Source: Streptomyces cinnabarinus (lineage in GTDB: Bacteria > Actinomycetota > Actinomycetes > Streptomycetales > Streptomycetaceae). Taken from it: a DNA stretch of 64,000 nucleotides. The first letter of the stretch is position 1. The number at the start of each line of letters is the position of its first letter. The notes below the pieces were generated by a model. It made no database searches and had not been told where the DNA came from. It worked only from the letters and a program-made list of their open reading frames with translations. Positions 32,921 through 41,533 of this stretch are shown here, piece by piece. A program made the translations under genes and the position numbers. The stretch is taken from contig NZ_CP114413.1 in the NCBI RefSeq assembly GCF_027270315.1, positions 7,688,001 to 7,752,000 on the forward strand. The letters run 5' to 3'.

Positions 32921-33832
32921 ATGGACCGTCTGCTACTGATGCACAGCTTCGTCACCGTCGCTCAGGTCGGCAGCTTCAGCGGAGCCGCCAAGAAGCTGGG
33001 CTCCTCGGGCTCCCTGGTCTCCCGCCATGTGGCGGAGCTGGAGCGACAGGTCGGGGTACGGCTCGTCAACCGCACGGCCCGCTCGGTGAGCCTCACCGAA
33101 CCGGGCCAGCGGTACGCCGAATTCTCCGCCCGGATCCTCCAGGAGATAGAGGCGGAGGACGTGGGCATCGCCCATCTGCACGACCGGGCCGAGGGTACCC
33201 TCAGCATCATCTGCCCGAAATGGATCGGCAGCCTGGACCTCGGGGACGCCATCGCCGCCTTTTCCGCGGCCCACCCCAAAATCCAGGTCCGATTCGAACT
33301 CGGCGGGATGTCGGACCGTACCTACGATTTCCTCGACAGCGGATTCGACATCGCCTTCCACACCCGGGATCTCCGCGATTCGAGCGTCCGCCTCAAGAAG
33401 ATCGCCTCGCTGCCGTTCGTGCTGTGCGCGTCCAAGGAGTACCTGGACCGCAACGGCCCGTTGACCGAGCCGAACGGCATCGCCCACCATGACTGCCTCG
33501 TGCACGTCAACGACCCCGTGTGGCGGATCGGCCACGGCCACGCCTCCACCCTGCACAAGATCCGCAACGTGGCCTTCTCCTCCAACTCCTACCTCGCCCT
33601 CCAGAAGGCGGCCGTGCACGGACGCGGCATCGCCCTGCTCCCGCAGCGGCCGGCCTACGACGATCTCGTGTCCGGCGCGCTGCAGGTCCTGCTCCCGGAA
33701 CTCGCCGTACCCGACCGCCCGCTGTTCGCCATCTACGGGCCCGGACAGGCCGTCCCGCGCAAGATCAGCGTCTTTCTGCAATTCCTCACCGACTGGTTCT
33801 CCCGCAATCCCATCCCGGTGATCCAGGCGTAG
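32921..33832 (+). CDS. LysR-family transcriptional regulator
   Basis: 303 residues. N-terminal HTH (MHSFVTVAQVGSFSGAAKKLG, GSLVSRHVAELERQVGVRLVNRTARSV with its SLTEPG continuation) and a LysR substrate-binding domain from about residue 90 (GTLSIICPKWIGSLDLGDAIAAF). It belongs to the GcvA/DmlR-like branch by the ARSVSLTEPG wing. It sits between the importer operon and the ring-cleavage operon, both of which have GCA(A/G)-N7-TTGC sites before them. It probably activates both in response to an aromatic or an intermediate. Confidence 0.92.
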   Translation: MDRLLLMHSFVTVAQVGSFSGAAKKLGSSGSLVSRHVAELERQVGVRLVNRTARSVSLTEPGQRYAEFSARILQEIEAEDVGIAHLHDRAEGTLSIICPKWIGSLDLGDAIAAFSAAHPKIQVRFELGGMSDRTYDFLDSGFDIAFHTRDLRDSSVRLKKIASLPFVLCASKEYLDRNGPLTEPNGIAHHDCLVHVNDPVWRIGHGHASTLHKIRNVAFSSNSYLALQKAAVHGRGIALLPQRPAYDDLVSGALQVLLPELAVPDRPLFAIYGPGQAVPRKISVFLQFLTDWFSRNPIPVIQA

Positions 33833-33845
33833 CCGTTCCCCGGCC

Positions 33846-33912
33846 GCAAGAAACGATTGCAGAACCAGCGGAGCACGGGCCGTTGAGTCCCCGCGCTTGC
33901 AAAACCTAGGCT
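33846..33912 (+). promoter_or_regulatory. LysR-type site and promoter of the ring-cleavage operon
   Basis: GCAA-N7-TTGC (33846-33860) precedes TTGAGT (33883-33888), an 18-bp spacer and TAGGCT (33907-33912). The site is centred near -66 relative to the predicted start, the usual position of LysR recognition sites. Confidence 0.5.
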
Positions 33913-33940
33913 CACTGGCGACCCGCGAAACGAGGAATCC

Positions 33941-34843
33941 ATGGGAATCCAGAGAATCGAATCGGTCACTTACAGCATCGACGACCTCGACGAATGTGTC
34001 CGTTTCTACGAGGACTTCGGACTGTTCCTGGTCGAAAGGACCGGCGAGCACGCCGTGTTCGAGACGCTGACCGGGCAGACCCTTCAGCTCGACACCCGCC
34101 CGGGGCCGCTGCTGCCGCCCCCGGTGGAGCACGGGCCCACCCTGCGCGAGGTGGTGTGGGGCGTGGACACCGAGGAGGAGCTGGACCGGCTGGTGACCGC
34201 CGTGGGGGACACCCGGCAGAGCGCGGACGGTGTGCACCACACCGTCGACGAGACGGGATTCGGGGTCGGGCTGACCCTGGCCCGCCCCAAGCCCGCACCC
34301 GTCACCCCGCGCCCCGCCAACTCCCTTGGCCACGTGACCCGTTGGAACACCGCCCTGGAAGCGATCACCCGGGTCCGGCCACTGCGCATGTGCCATGTCG
34401 CGCTGAACATCCCCCAGGCGGGCAAGGACGAGGCCGTCGCCTTCTACACCGGGCGCCTCGGCTTCCGGCCCACCGACGTCGTCGAGCCGATGGGCGTCTT
34501 CATGCAGGCCCCCGGCGACGACGACCAGCACACCATGCTGCTGTGCCACCGCCCCGACAAGGCGGGCGTCAACCACATCGCCTACGAGGTGCCCGGCTTC
34601 GACGACGTGGTCGAGGGCGGCAACCACATGATCGAACGGGGCTGGCGCGAGGCCCGCAGACTCGGCCGGCACACCATCGGCTCCAATGTCTTCCGCTTCC
34701 TGCACGCCCCGAGCGGCGGCCGGGTGGAGTACGCCGCCGACATGGACCGGGTCGACGACTCCTATGAGACCCGCGTCCACGGGACCACCCCGCCCCACCA
34801 CATCTGGGCGCTGCGCACCAACCGCGACAACGAGGCCTCTTGA
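33941..34843 (+). CDS. Type I (VOC) extradiol dioxygenase
   Basis: 300 residues from ATG 33941 (CGAGG upstream). Two VOC modules with the iron triad in the second: His152 in MCHVALN, His212 in VNHIAYEV and Glu263 in GRVEYAAD. An N-terminal module begins RIESVTYSIDDLDECVRFYEDFG. It resembles 2,3-dihydroxybiphenyl or homoprotocatechuate-type 2,3-dioxygenases of actinobacteria. It is the first gene of an operon with aldehyde dehydrogenase, FAH-family enzyme and hydrolase, the standard partners after meta-cleavage of a catechol. Confidence 0.88.
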   Translation: MGIQRIESVTYSIDDLDECVRFYEDFGLFLVERTGEHAVFETLTGQTLQLDTRPGPLLPPPVEHGPTLREVVWGVDTEEELDRLVTAVGDTRQSADGVHHTVDETGFGVGLTLARPKPAPVTPRPANSLGHVTRWNTALEAITRVRPLRMCHVALNIPQAGKDEAVAFYTGRLGFRPTDVVEPMGVFMQAPGDDDQHTMLLCHRPDKAGVNHIAYEVPGFDDVVEGGNHMIERGWREARRLGRHTIGSNVFRFLHAPSGGRVEYAADMDRVDDSYETRVHGTTPPHHIWALRTNRDNEAS

Positions 34844-34857
34844 GAGGGCACCCACCC

Positions 34858-36297
34858 ATGACCAGCTACCCCGCCGTCCGCATGTACATCGCGGGCGAGT
34901 GGTGCCAGGGCGGCACCGGACGTACCGCCCCGATCGTGAACCCGGCCACCGAGGAGGTGATCGGAGAGGTACCGCTCGCCACCCCCGACGACCTGGACCG
35001 CGCCCTGGCCGCGGCCGAAGCGGCATTCCGCGTCTGGCGCGAGACGCCCGTCGCGCGGCGCACCGCGATCCTGCACGCCGCCGCCGACCTGATCAGCGAG
35101 CGGGCCGCCGAGATCGGCCGCATCATGACCCAGGAGCAGGGCAAGCCGCTCGCCGAGTCGACCGGCGAGGCCCGGCGCACCGCCGAGACCCTGCGCTGGC
35201 ACGCCGACGACGCCCGCCGCGCCTATGGCCGCATCATCCCCTCGGCCCCCGGCACCGCGCTGACCGTACGGCGCGAACCCATCGGCCCGGTCGCCGCGTT
35301 CGTCCCGTGGAACTTCCCCGTGGGCGGGCCCAACCGGAAGATCTCCTCGGCGCTGTCGGCCGGCTGCTCCCTGGTCATCAAGGCCTCGGAGGAGACCCCC
35401 GCGACCGCCGCAGCCCTGGTCCGCTGCTACGTGGACGCGGGCCTGCCCGCCGGTGTCCTCAACCTGGTCTTCGGCGAACCAGCCGAGGTCTCCGCCCACC
35501 TCATCGCCTCCCCGGTGATCCGCCTGATCGCCTTCACCGGCTCGGTCCCCGTCGGCAAGCTCCTCGCCGCCGAGGCCGGAAAGGTCATGAAGCCGTCCCT
35601 GATGGAACTCGGCGGACACGCGCCGGTGATCGTCTGCGCCGACGCAGACCCGGTCCAGGCCGCCCGCAGGGCCGCCCAGGCCAAGTTCGCCAACGCCGGT
35701 CAGGTGTGCACCTCGCCGAGCCGCTTCCTCGTCCACGAGAGCCTGGTCGAGGACTTCACCGCCGAGTTCGTGAAGGCGGCGGAGGCGGTGGTCGTCGGGG
35801 ACGGACTCGCCGACGGCACCACCATGGGCCCGCTCGCCAACGAGCGGCGCCTGGTCGCCATGGAGCGGCTCACCGCCGACGCAGTGGCCCGCGGCGCCAA
35901 GGTCCGCACCGGCGGCGAACGCCCGGACCGCGCCGGGTACTTCTTCGCGCCGACGGTCCTGACCGACGTACCGCCGGACGCGGAGCTGATGCGTGAGGAG
36001 CCGTTCGGGCCGCTCGCGCCCATAGTGCCCTTCACCGACCTCGACGAGGCCCTCGCCGCAGCGAACGCCCTGCCCTACGGCCTCGCCGCCTACGGCTACA
36101 CCCGGTCCGCCGCCACCGCCGAACGGCTCTCGGCCGAGCTGGAGGCCGGGATCCTCTCGCTCAACCACTGCGGCGGCTCCGTCCACGAGGCGCCCTCCGG
36201 CGGGGTGAAGGACAGCGGGTACGGCCGCGAGGGCGGACCCGAGGCGCTCGACGCCTACCTGGTCACCAAGCGCGTCTCCCACCTGCTGGCGCCATGA
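34858..36297 (+). CDS. NAD(P)-dependent aldehyde dehydrogenase (semialdehyde type)
   Basis: 479 residues from ATG 34858 (GAGAGG upstream). ALDH fold with cofactor site FTGSVPVGKLLA, catalytic Glu in MELGGHAPVIV and nucleophile Cys in NAGQVCTSPSRF; EEPFGPLAPI near the end. Overall pattern is close to succinate-semialdehyde and 2-hydroxymuconic-semialdehyde dehydrogenases. Position directly after the dioxygenase suggests oxidation of the ring-cleavage semialdehyde. Confidence 0.9.
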   Translation: MTSYPAVRMYIAGEWCQGGTGRTAPIVNPATEEVIGEVPLATPDDLDRALAAAEAAFRVWRETPVARRTAILHAAADLISERAAEIGRIMTQEQGKPLAESTGEARRTAETLRWHADDARRAYGRIIPSAPGTALTVRREPIGPVAAFVPWNFPVGGPNRKISSALSAGCSLVIKASEETPATAAALVRCYVDAGLPAGVLNLVFGEPAEVSAHLIASPVIRLIAFTGSVPVGKLLAAEAGKVMKPSLMELGGHAPVIVCADADPVQAARRAAQAKFANAGQVCTSPSRFLVHESLVEDFTAEFVKAAEAVVVGDGLADGTTMGPLANERRLVAMERLTADAVARGAKVRTGGERPDRAGYFFAPTVLTDVPPDAELMREEPFGPLAPIVPFTDLDEALAAANALPYGLAAYGYTRSAATAERLSAELEAGILSLNHCGGSVHEAPSGGVKDSGYGREGGPEALDAYLVTKRVSHLLAP

Positions 36298-37064
36298 GGT
36301 ACGCACGGGTCTCGGTCGGCGGCCGGGCGGTGTGGGGCCGGGTCGGCGAGGCGGACGTGGAGCTGCTGTCCGAGTCGCCGATCGACGGCCGCCCCGATGT
36401 GATCGGCACGGTGCCCCGGTCAACGGCCGTATGGCTGCCGCCCGTTGTGCCGCCGGTCTTCTACGCCGTCGGCTACAACTACCCCCGGCACATCGCGCAC
36501 GCCAAGGCCGCCACACCGGAGCGTCCCGAGATCGGATACCGGGCCAACAACGCCCTCACCGGGCACCTCAAGCCGATCGTCAAGCCGGCCGAGGTCGAGG
36601 GCCGCTTCGAGGCAGAGCCCGAACTCGTCGCCGTCATCGGCCGTACGCTGCGGCACGCCACGCCCGAGGAGGCCCGCGCCGCCGTCTTCGGCTGGACCAT
36701 CGGCAACGACATCAGCGCCCGCGCCTGGCAGCACCAGGACCGCACGTTCTGGCGCAGCAAGAACAGCGACACCTTCAAGCCGATGGGCCCCTGGATCGAG
36801 ACCGACGTCGACGCGCTCGCCCAGACCACCACGCTCCGGGTGAACGGCGAGGTCCACTCGGAGTTCGCCACCGGCGACATGGTCTTCGACCCCTTCGATC
36901 ACATCGTCGAGATCACCCGGCACCTCACCCTGCACCCGGGCGACGTGCTGTGGATGGGCGCCGAGTCGACCTGCCAACTGGAGCCCGGCGACACCGTGGA
37001 GGTCGAGATCAGCGGCATCGGTGTGCTGTCCAACCCCGTACAACTCGAAGGGAATCGAGCATGA
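36294..37064 (+). CDS. Fumarylacetoacetate hydrolase-family protein
   Basis: 256 residues; ATG overlaps the aldehyde dehydrogenase stop. FAH fold with the acidic metal site: FEAEPELVAVIG (Glu-x-Glu), then FGWTIGNDISAR, and the lid region KPMGPWIETDVDAL. Relatives are HpcE/HpaG-type decarboxylase-isomerases, acylpyruvases and keto-acid hydratases of meta-cleavage pathways. Here it probably isomerises or decarboxylates the acid formed by the upstream dehydrogenase. Confidence 0.88.
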   Translation: MRYARVSVGGRAVWGRVGEADVELLSESPIDGRPDVIGTVPRSTAVWLPPVVPPVFYAVGYNYPRHIAHAKAATPERPEIGYRANNALTGHLKPIVKPAEVEGRFEAEPELVAVIGRTLRHATPEEARAAVFGWTIGNDISARAWQHQDRTFWRSKNSDTFKPMGPWIETDVDALAQTTTLRVNGEVHSEFATGDMVFDPFDHIVEITRHLTLHPGDVLWMGAESTCQLEPGDTVEVEISGIGVLSNPVQLEGNRA

Positions 37065-37432
37065 GCGCGGAACCCCGCTACATCCACCACGTCAACTTCC
37101 CCACCACCGACCCCGACCGGACCGCCGCCTGGTACGCGAAGGTCTTCGGGATGAAGCGGATCATGCCCAAGTCCAACACCCGCGTGGTGCTGATGACCCG
37201 GGGCAACTTCGATCTGCACTTCACCCCGGTCGAGGAGATGGAGCGCATGGCGCCCTATCACTTCGCCGTCGAGGTCGACGACTGGGACGACTTCCTGGAG
37301 CACCTCAAGGAGCTCGGCATCCGGCACACCCGGCCCGTCCAGCGCCCCGAGAACCAGTCCAAGTTCTGCTACATCCACGACCCCGACCACACCATGATCG
37401 AGCTCGTCTACCACGCCAAGCGCTCCAACTGA
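37061..37432 (+). CDS. Small VOC-family protein
   Basis: 123 residues; ATG overlaps the previous stop (ATGA), with AAGGGAATCGAGC before it. One VOC module: IHHVNFPTTDPDRTAAWYAKVFGMKRI, YHFAVEVDDWDDFLEHL and YIHDPDHTMIELVYH. His/His/Glu metal-ligand positions are present (HHVNF, YHFAVE, IELVYH), so it may be an isomerase or lyase that dimerises. Its operon place suggests handling of a ring-cleavage intermediate, perhaps in place of a classical muconate isomerase. Confidence 0.83.
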   Translation: MSAEPRYIHHVNFPTTDPDRTAAWYAKVFGMKRIMPKSNTRVVLMTRGNFDLHFTPVEEMERMAPYHFAVEVDDWDDFLEHLKELGIRHTRPVQRPENQSKFCYIHDPDHTMIELVYHAKRSN

Positions 37433-37458
37433 CCCCGCGCCGACTGGAGTTCATTCTC

Positions 37459-38244
37459 ATGCCCATCGCCGACTCCGACGGCACCGCCATCTACTACGAG
37501 CGCCACGGCAGCGGCCCGGCGATCCTGTTCGTGCACGGCAGCGGCGGACACCACGCCGCCTGGTGGCAGCAAGTGGCCGCACTCCGCGAGGAGTTCACGG
37601 TCGTCACCGTGGACCTGCGCGGCTTCGGCAAGTCCGACTCCTCGATGCCGGAATTCGACGGCCAGGACTTCCCCGGTGACGTGGTCGCCGTCCTGGACGC
37701 CGAGGAGCTGACCGACGTCATGCTGGTCGGCCAGTCCATCGGCTCCGTCGCCGCCCTGCGCGCCGGGCTGCTGCGACCCGAGCGGGTCTCGTCCGTCGTC
37801 CTCGGGCACTCCCTGGGCGGCATCAGCCATCCGGAGCTCAAGGAGCTGGCGGCGGCCGACCGCGCCGAGGCGGTCAAACTCCCGGTGATCGACCGGCTGT
37901 TGACCAAGCCGTTCCAGCGGGAGCGCGCCGATCTGACCTTCCTCTTCCAGCAGATGGGCACCTTCAACGTGGCCCGCATGCAGGACCTGCGCAACCTCGA
38001 CACCAACGGCCCGACCCTGACGGAGATCCAGGACTCGGGCGTCAAGGTCGCCTTCCTCGCGGGCGAGAAGGACGCCGTGCTCAGCGTCAAGACGGTGACA
38101 CGTGCCCATGAGCTGCTCGCCGGCTCACACCTGGAGATCGTCGAAGGCGCTCCGCACTCCATGTACTGGGAGACCCCGCGCGCGTACAACGCGGCCGTCG
38201 CCCACCTGCGCCGCACCCTCACCGCAGAGAAGGAATCCGTATGA
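37459..38244 (+). CDS. Alpha/beta hydrolase (meta-cleavage-product hydrolase-like)
   Basis: 261 residues from ATG 37459. Alpha/beta fold with oxyanion loop FVHGSGGHHAAWW, nucleophile elbow LVGQSIGSV (Gly-x-Ser-x-Gly, Ser about 95), acid Asp in AGEKDAVLSV and catalytic His in GAPHSMYWE. Similar enzymes cleave C-C bonds of 2-hydroxy-6-oxo-dienoates or lactones. It follows the dioxygenase and FAH genes in one operon. Confidence 0.88.
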   Translation: MPIADSDGTAIYYERHGSGPAILFVHGSGGHHAAWWQQVAALREEFTVVTVDLRGFGKSDSSMPEFDGQDFPGDVVAVLDAEELTDVMLVGQSIGSVAALRAGLLRPERVSSVVLGHSLGGISHPELKELAAADRAEAVKLPVIDRLLTKPFQRERADLTFLFQQMGTFNVARMQDLRNLDTNGPTLTEIQDSGVKVAFLAGEKDAVLSVKTVTRAHELLAGSHLEIVEGAPHSMYWETPRAYNAAVAHLRRTLTAEKESV

Positions 38245-38702
38245 CCACCCTCACCCTGGCCGCCGCCGAGGAGATCCTCGCCGCCGCCCATCAGCGCGCG
38301 CAGGCCATCGGGAAGGCGGTGAGCGTCGCCGTCGTGGACGCCGGCGGCTTCCCGATCGCGATCCGCCGCCCCGACGGAGCGCGCCCCCTCACCCCGGACA
38401 TCGCCCGCGCCAAGGCGTACACCGCCGCGATCATGCAGCGCCCCGGCACCATGCTGAAGAAGTGGCAGGAGAGCCAGCCGGTCTTCTTCGCCCAGCTCTC
38501 GCAGCTCCCCGGCGCGGCCATGCCGATCATGGCCACCGAGGGCAGCGTCACCATCAAGAAGGACGGCGAGATCATCGGCGGCCTCGGCATCGCGGGCGGC
38601 ACCGCCGCCGAGGACCAGAAGATCGCCGAAGAAGTGCTCGAATCCCTCGGCTACGAGCTGGAGTTCGCCGCCTGGGGCGTCTCGGCACCCGGAAAGGACT
38701 GA
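38241..38702 (+). CDS. GlcG/HbpS-family heme-binding-like protein
   Basis: 153 residues; ATG overlaps the hydrolase stop. GlcG/HbpS fold: EEILAAAHQRAQAIGKAVSVAVVDAGG, ARAKAYTAAIMQRPGTML and the glycine-rich end GGLGIAGGTAAEDQKIAEEVL. Streptomyces HbpS is secreted and binds heme; this copy has no signal peptide and is probably cytoplasmic. Such proteins often accompany aromatic-degradation operons with unknown role. Confidence 0.85.
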   Translation: MTTLTLAAAEEILAAAHQRAQAIGKAVSVAVVDAGGFPIAIRRPDGARPLTPDIARAKAYTAAIMQRPGTMLKKWQESQPVFFAQLSQLPGAAMPIMATEGSVTIKKDGEIIGGLGIAGGTAAEDQKIAEEVLESLGYELEFAAWGVSAPGKD

Positions 38703-38705
38703 CCC

Positions 38706-39677
38706 ATGGCGGACACCTTCAACTACCGCATCGACCACCACGGCAGCCTGGTCCGCCCGGCCGGCCTCAGCTCGGACTCCCTTGCCGAGGCGGTCGAGGA
38801 GGCGGTGGCCTACCAGCGCAAACTCCGCTCCACCGTGGTCACCGACGGCGACTTCCCCCGTGAGGACTTCCGCAGCGCGGTCCTCGAAGGGGTCTCCGGC
38901 TTCCGCCGTACCGACGAGACGGCGGACGGACTGGCCCGCTGGGTCGCCGAGTCGCTGCCCAAGGCGAACGGCCCGCTCCTGGCCGACTGGTCCGCCCGCC
39001 TGGCGGAACTCACGGTCATCGCCCCCAAGGCGACCCTGCCGTCCCCGGCCTACCTGGCGGCGACGACCTACGCGGAGGGCCTCGGCCCGGCACGCGAACT
39101 GGGCGAGGCGCTGGCGGAGATCATCCGCACGGAGATCGGCCTGCTGGTCTCCCGCGGAGTCCGGCTGATCCAGCTCAACAACCCGCTCCTCCTCGACTGG
39201 CCGGAGGACTCCCCGCTCTCCTACGACGACGCGCTGGCCGTGGAGGCGGCGGCGGTACGGCTGGACGAGCGCCCCGAGGGCGTCCGTATCGGCATCTGCC
39301 CGGGCTGGACGGCACCGGCAGAGGTGGACAGCGCTCGTGTCGAGCGGCTGTACGGCGAGATCCCGGCCGACCGCTGGGTCCTGCCGTACGACCAGGGCAC
39401 CCCGTCCGAACTCGATCTCCTCCGGGCTCTCCCCGAGGACCGGGACGTCTGTCTCGGTGTCGTGGACGCGACCGTGGCCGAACTGGAGGACATCGACACG
39501 GTGATGAGCCGGATCGACGCGGCGGCCGAGATCAAGGACATCGAGGACATGGCCGTATCGCCGTCGAGGGGCTTCGCGGACATCGCCGCGAAGCCCCTGC
39601 TGACCGCCGAACAGCAGCGAAAGAAGCTGGTGTTGGTGGAGACGATCGCCCGCTACTGCTGGGGCAACGAGTTCTGA
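38706..39677 (+). CDS. MetE C-terminal-domain-like protein, degenerate zinc site
   Basis: 323 residues, a stand-alone TIM barrel related to the catalytic half of cobalamin-independent methionine synthase (IDHHGSLVRP, VVTDGDFPREDF, LPSPAYLAAT, GVRLIQLNNPLLLDW). In MetE the zinc is held by His-x-Cys, Glu and a late Cys. Here the first pair reads VRIGICPGW (no His) and the last ligand region is AVSPSRGFADIA, with Ser-Arg in place of Cys-Gly. A normal homocysteine methylase is therefore unlikely. It could transfer methyl or another group from an aromatic substrate, as epoxyalkane:CoM transferase did from the same fold. Confidence 0.82.
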   Translation: MADTFNYRIDHHGSLVRPAGLSSDSLAEAVEEAVAYQRKLRSTVVTDGDFPREDFRSAVLEGVSGFRRTDETADGLARWVAESLPKANGPLLADWSARLAELTVIAPKATLPSPAYLAATTYAEGLGPARELGEALAEIIRTEIGLLVSRGVRLIQLNNPLLLDWPEDSPLSYDDALAVEAAAVRLDERPEGVRIGICPGWTAPAEVDSARVERLYGEIPADRWVLPYDQGTPSELDLLRALPEDRDVCLGVVDATVAELEDIDTVMSRIDAAAEIKDIEDMAVSPSRGFADIAAKPLLTAEQQRKKLVLVETIARYCWGNEF

Positions 39678-39961
39678 AGCACCTCGGCGAACGTCACTGT
39701 GCGCTCGGTCAGCAGCGGCCGTACCGTCCGGACGATCAACTCGTCGAAGTAGTCGGCCGCCGCGTGCGCCTCGAACCCCGCCCGGTCCGCGTACACCTCG
39801 TACAGCACGAACCCGCCCACCCGCTCGGCCTCCGCGTGCACCTCATAGGCGAGATTCGCGGGCTCACCCCGGGTGAACTCCCGCATCCTCAACAGCGCCT
39901 CCCGCACCACGAGTTCATCGGCGGGCTCGCAGCGGTAGTGGGCGAAGACGGCGTACGGCAT
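39653..39961 (-). CDS. Antibiotic biosynthesis monooxygenase (ABM)-domain protein
   Basis: 102 residues from ATG 39961. Single ABM ferredoxin-like fold: YAVFAHYRCEPADELVVREALLRM, GGFVLYEVYADRAGFEAHAAADYFDELI. YgiN-like proteins of this kind are small cofactor-free quinol monooxygenases or dimeric binding proteins. It is transcribed against its neighbours; the 3' end overlaps the MetE-like gene by 25 bp and its start faces the second aldehyde dehydrogenase. It may oxidise a quinol from the pathway. Confidence 0.8.
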   Translation of the reverse strand: MPYAVFAHYRCEPADELVVREALLRMREFTRGEPANLAYEVHAEAERVGGFVLYEVYADRAGFEAHAAADYFDELIVRTVRPLLTERTVTFAEVLQNSLPQQ

Positions 39962-40064
39962 GGGCGTTCCCCAAAAGCTCGAAGGTGCGGTGGTGCCGCC
40001 GATTCCAGCACGGACACCCCGCACTCCGGGCGCAACCAATGTCTGACGGAAAAGAAGTGACTCC

Positions 40065-41501
40065 ATGCGCACCCTGGAAACCCTCATCGGCGGAGAGTGG
40101 GTGACGTCCGGAGCGTGGATCGACGTCCACGACCCGGCCGACGTCCGAGAACCGCTCGCCCGTATCCCCGCCCTTCCCGCGAAGGACGTCACCCGGGCCT
40201 ACGACCACGCCGAGCGCGGCTTCGCGCTCTGGAAGCGCACCAGCCCCTTCGAACGGGCTCGGATCATGACCGAGGCGGCCCGGCTGATCCGGGAACGGCT
40301 GGAGTCCATTGCCGCCGATGTCACCGCCGAGAACGGCAAGACGCTCGCCGAGGCCCGCGGTGAGACCGGCAAGGCCGCCGACTTCCTCGACTACTACGCC
40401 GGTCTCGCCCGCCAGCGCTACGGCACCCTGCTGCACGACGTCCGCCCCGACACCCGTACGCACACCCAGCGCGAGCCCATCGGCGTCATCCTGGTGATCA
40501 GCCCGTGGAACGATCCGCTGATCACCCCGGCCCGCAAGCTCGCCCCGCTGCTCGCCACCGGCAACGCGGCCGTCTTCAAGCCGGCCACCGAAACCCCGCT
40601 CTCCGGGCTGCACTTCGCCCGCGCCCTGCACGACGCGGGACTCCCGGCCGGGGTGCTGAACGTGGTCACCGGCCGTACGGCGGAGATCGAGGAGGCCCTC
40701 CTCGACGACCCCCGGATCGCCGGCGTCACCTTCACCGGCTCCAACGCCGTCGGCAACCGCATCCGCCGCCGCCTCGCCGACCGCAACGTCCGCTTCCAGG
40801 GCGAACTCGGCGGCAAGAACGCCTCGGTCGTCCTCGCCGACGCCGACCTCCCCGCCGCCGCGAAGGCCGTGGTCGCCGCCTCCTTCGGCCAGGCCGGACA
40901 GCGCTGCACCGCCACCAGCCGGGTGATCGTGGAGCGCCCGGCCCACGACGACTTCGTACGGCTGCTGCTCGCCGAGGTCGAGGCGCTGGCCGTCGGCCCC
41001 GGCAGCGATCCGGCGACCACGCTGTGCCCGCTGTCCAGCCCCCGGCAGCGCGACTCGGTCCTCGCCGACATCGGCCGGGCCGTCGACGCGGGCGCCACCG
41101 TGCTGGCCGGGGGAGCGGCCGACCCGGAGCGCGCGCACGGCTGTTACGTCCTGCCGACCGTGCTCGGCGATGTCACCCCCGAGATGGCGATCTGGCGCGA
41201 GGAGGTCTTCGGGCCGGTGCTCGCCGTGCGCGCCGTCGAGGACTTCACGCAGGCCGTGGAGGCCGTCAACGACTCCGAGTTCGGGCTGGCCGCCGCCCTG
41301 TTCACGCGCGATCTGTCCCGGGCGTACCGGTTCATCGACGAGGCCGAGTGCGGACAGGTCGCCGTCAACACCACGACCACCGGCTGGGACGTCCATCTGC
41401 CCTTCGGCGGGTTCCGCGACTCAGGGACCGGTTACAAGGAGCAGGGCGAGGAGGTCCTGCGCTTCTCCACGCGCGTCAAGACCGTCGCCGTTCACTACTG
41501 A
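40065..41501 (+). CDS. Aldehyde dehydrogenase 2 (benzaldehyde/vanillin-type)
   Basis: 478 residues. ALDH fold: VISPWNDPLITPARKLAPLL, cofactor site FTGSNAVGNRI, catalytic Glu in FQGELGGKNASVVL, nucleophile Cys in AGQRCTATSRV, and REEVFGPVLAV. QGELGGKN resembles alpha-ketoglutaric-semialdehyde and aromatic aldehyde dehydrogenases. It is followed 32 nt later by an LhgO-type oxidase, so 2-oxoglutaric semialdehyde or a similar C5 aldehyde is a reasonable substrate. Confidence 0.9.
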   Translation: MRTLETLIGGEWVTSGAWIDVHDPADVREPLARIPALPAKDVTRAYDHAERGFALWKRTSPFERARIMTEAARLIRERLESIAADVTAENGKTLAEARGETGKAADFLDYYAGLARQRYGTLLHDVRPDTRTHTQREPIGVILVISPWNDPLITPARKLAPLLATGNAAVFKPATETPLSGLHFARALHDAGLPAGVLNVVTGRTAEIEEALLDDPRIAGVTFTGSNAVGNRIRRRLADRNVRFQGELGGKNASVVLADADLPAAAKAVVAASFGQAGQRCTATSRVIVERPAHDDFVRLLLAEVEALAVGPGSDPATTLCPLSSPRQRDSVLADIGRAVDAGATVLAGGAADPERAHGCYVLPTVLGDVTPEMAIWREEVFGPVLAVRAVEDFTQAVEAVNDSEFGLAAALFTRDLSRAYRFIDEAECGQVAVNTTTTGWDVHLPFGGFRDSGTGYKEQGEEVLRFSTRVKTVAVHY

Positions 41502-41533
41502 CGCGGTCACCTACTGATCCGAAGGAGGAGTCG

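Noticed and set aside
38706..39677. Methionine synthase metE
   Set aside because: Half-length and zinc ligands not conserved; catabolic context does not support a biosynthetic role.
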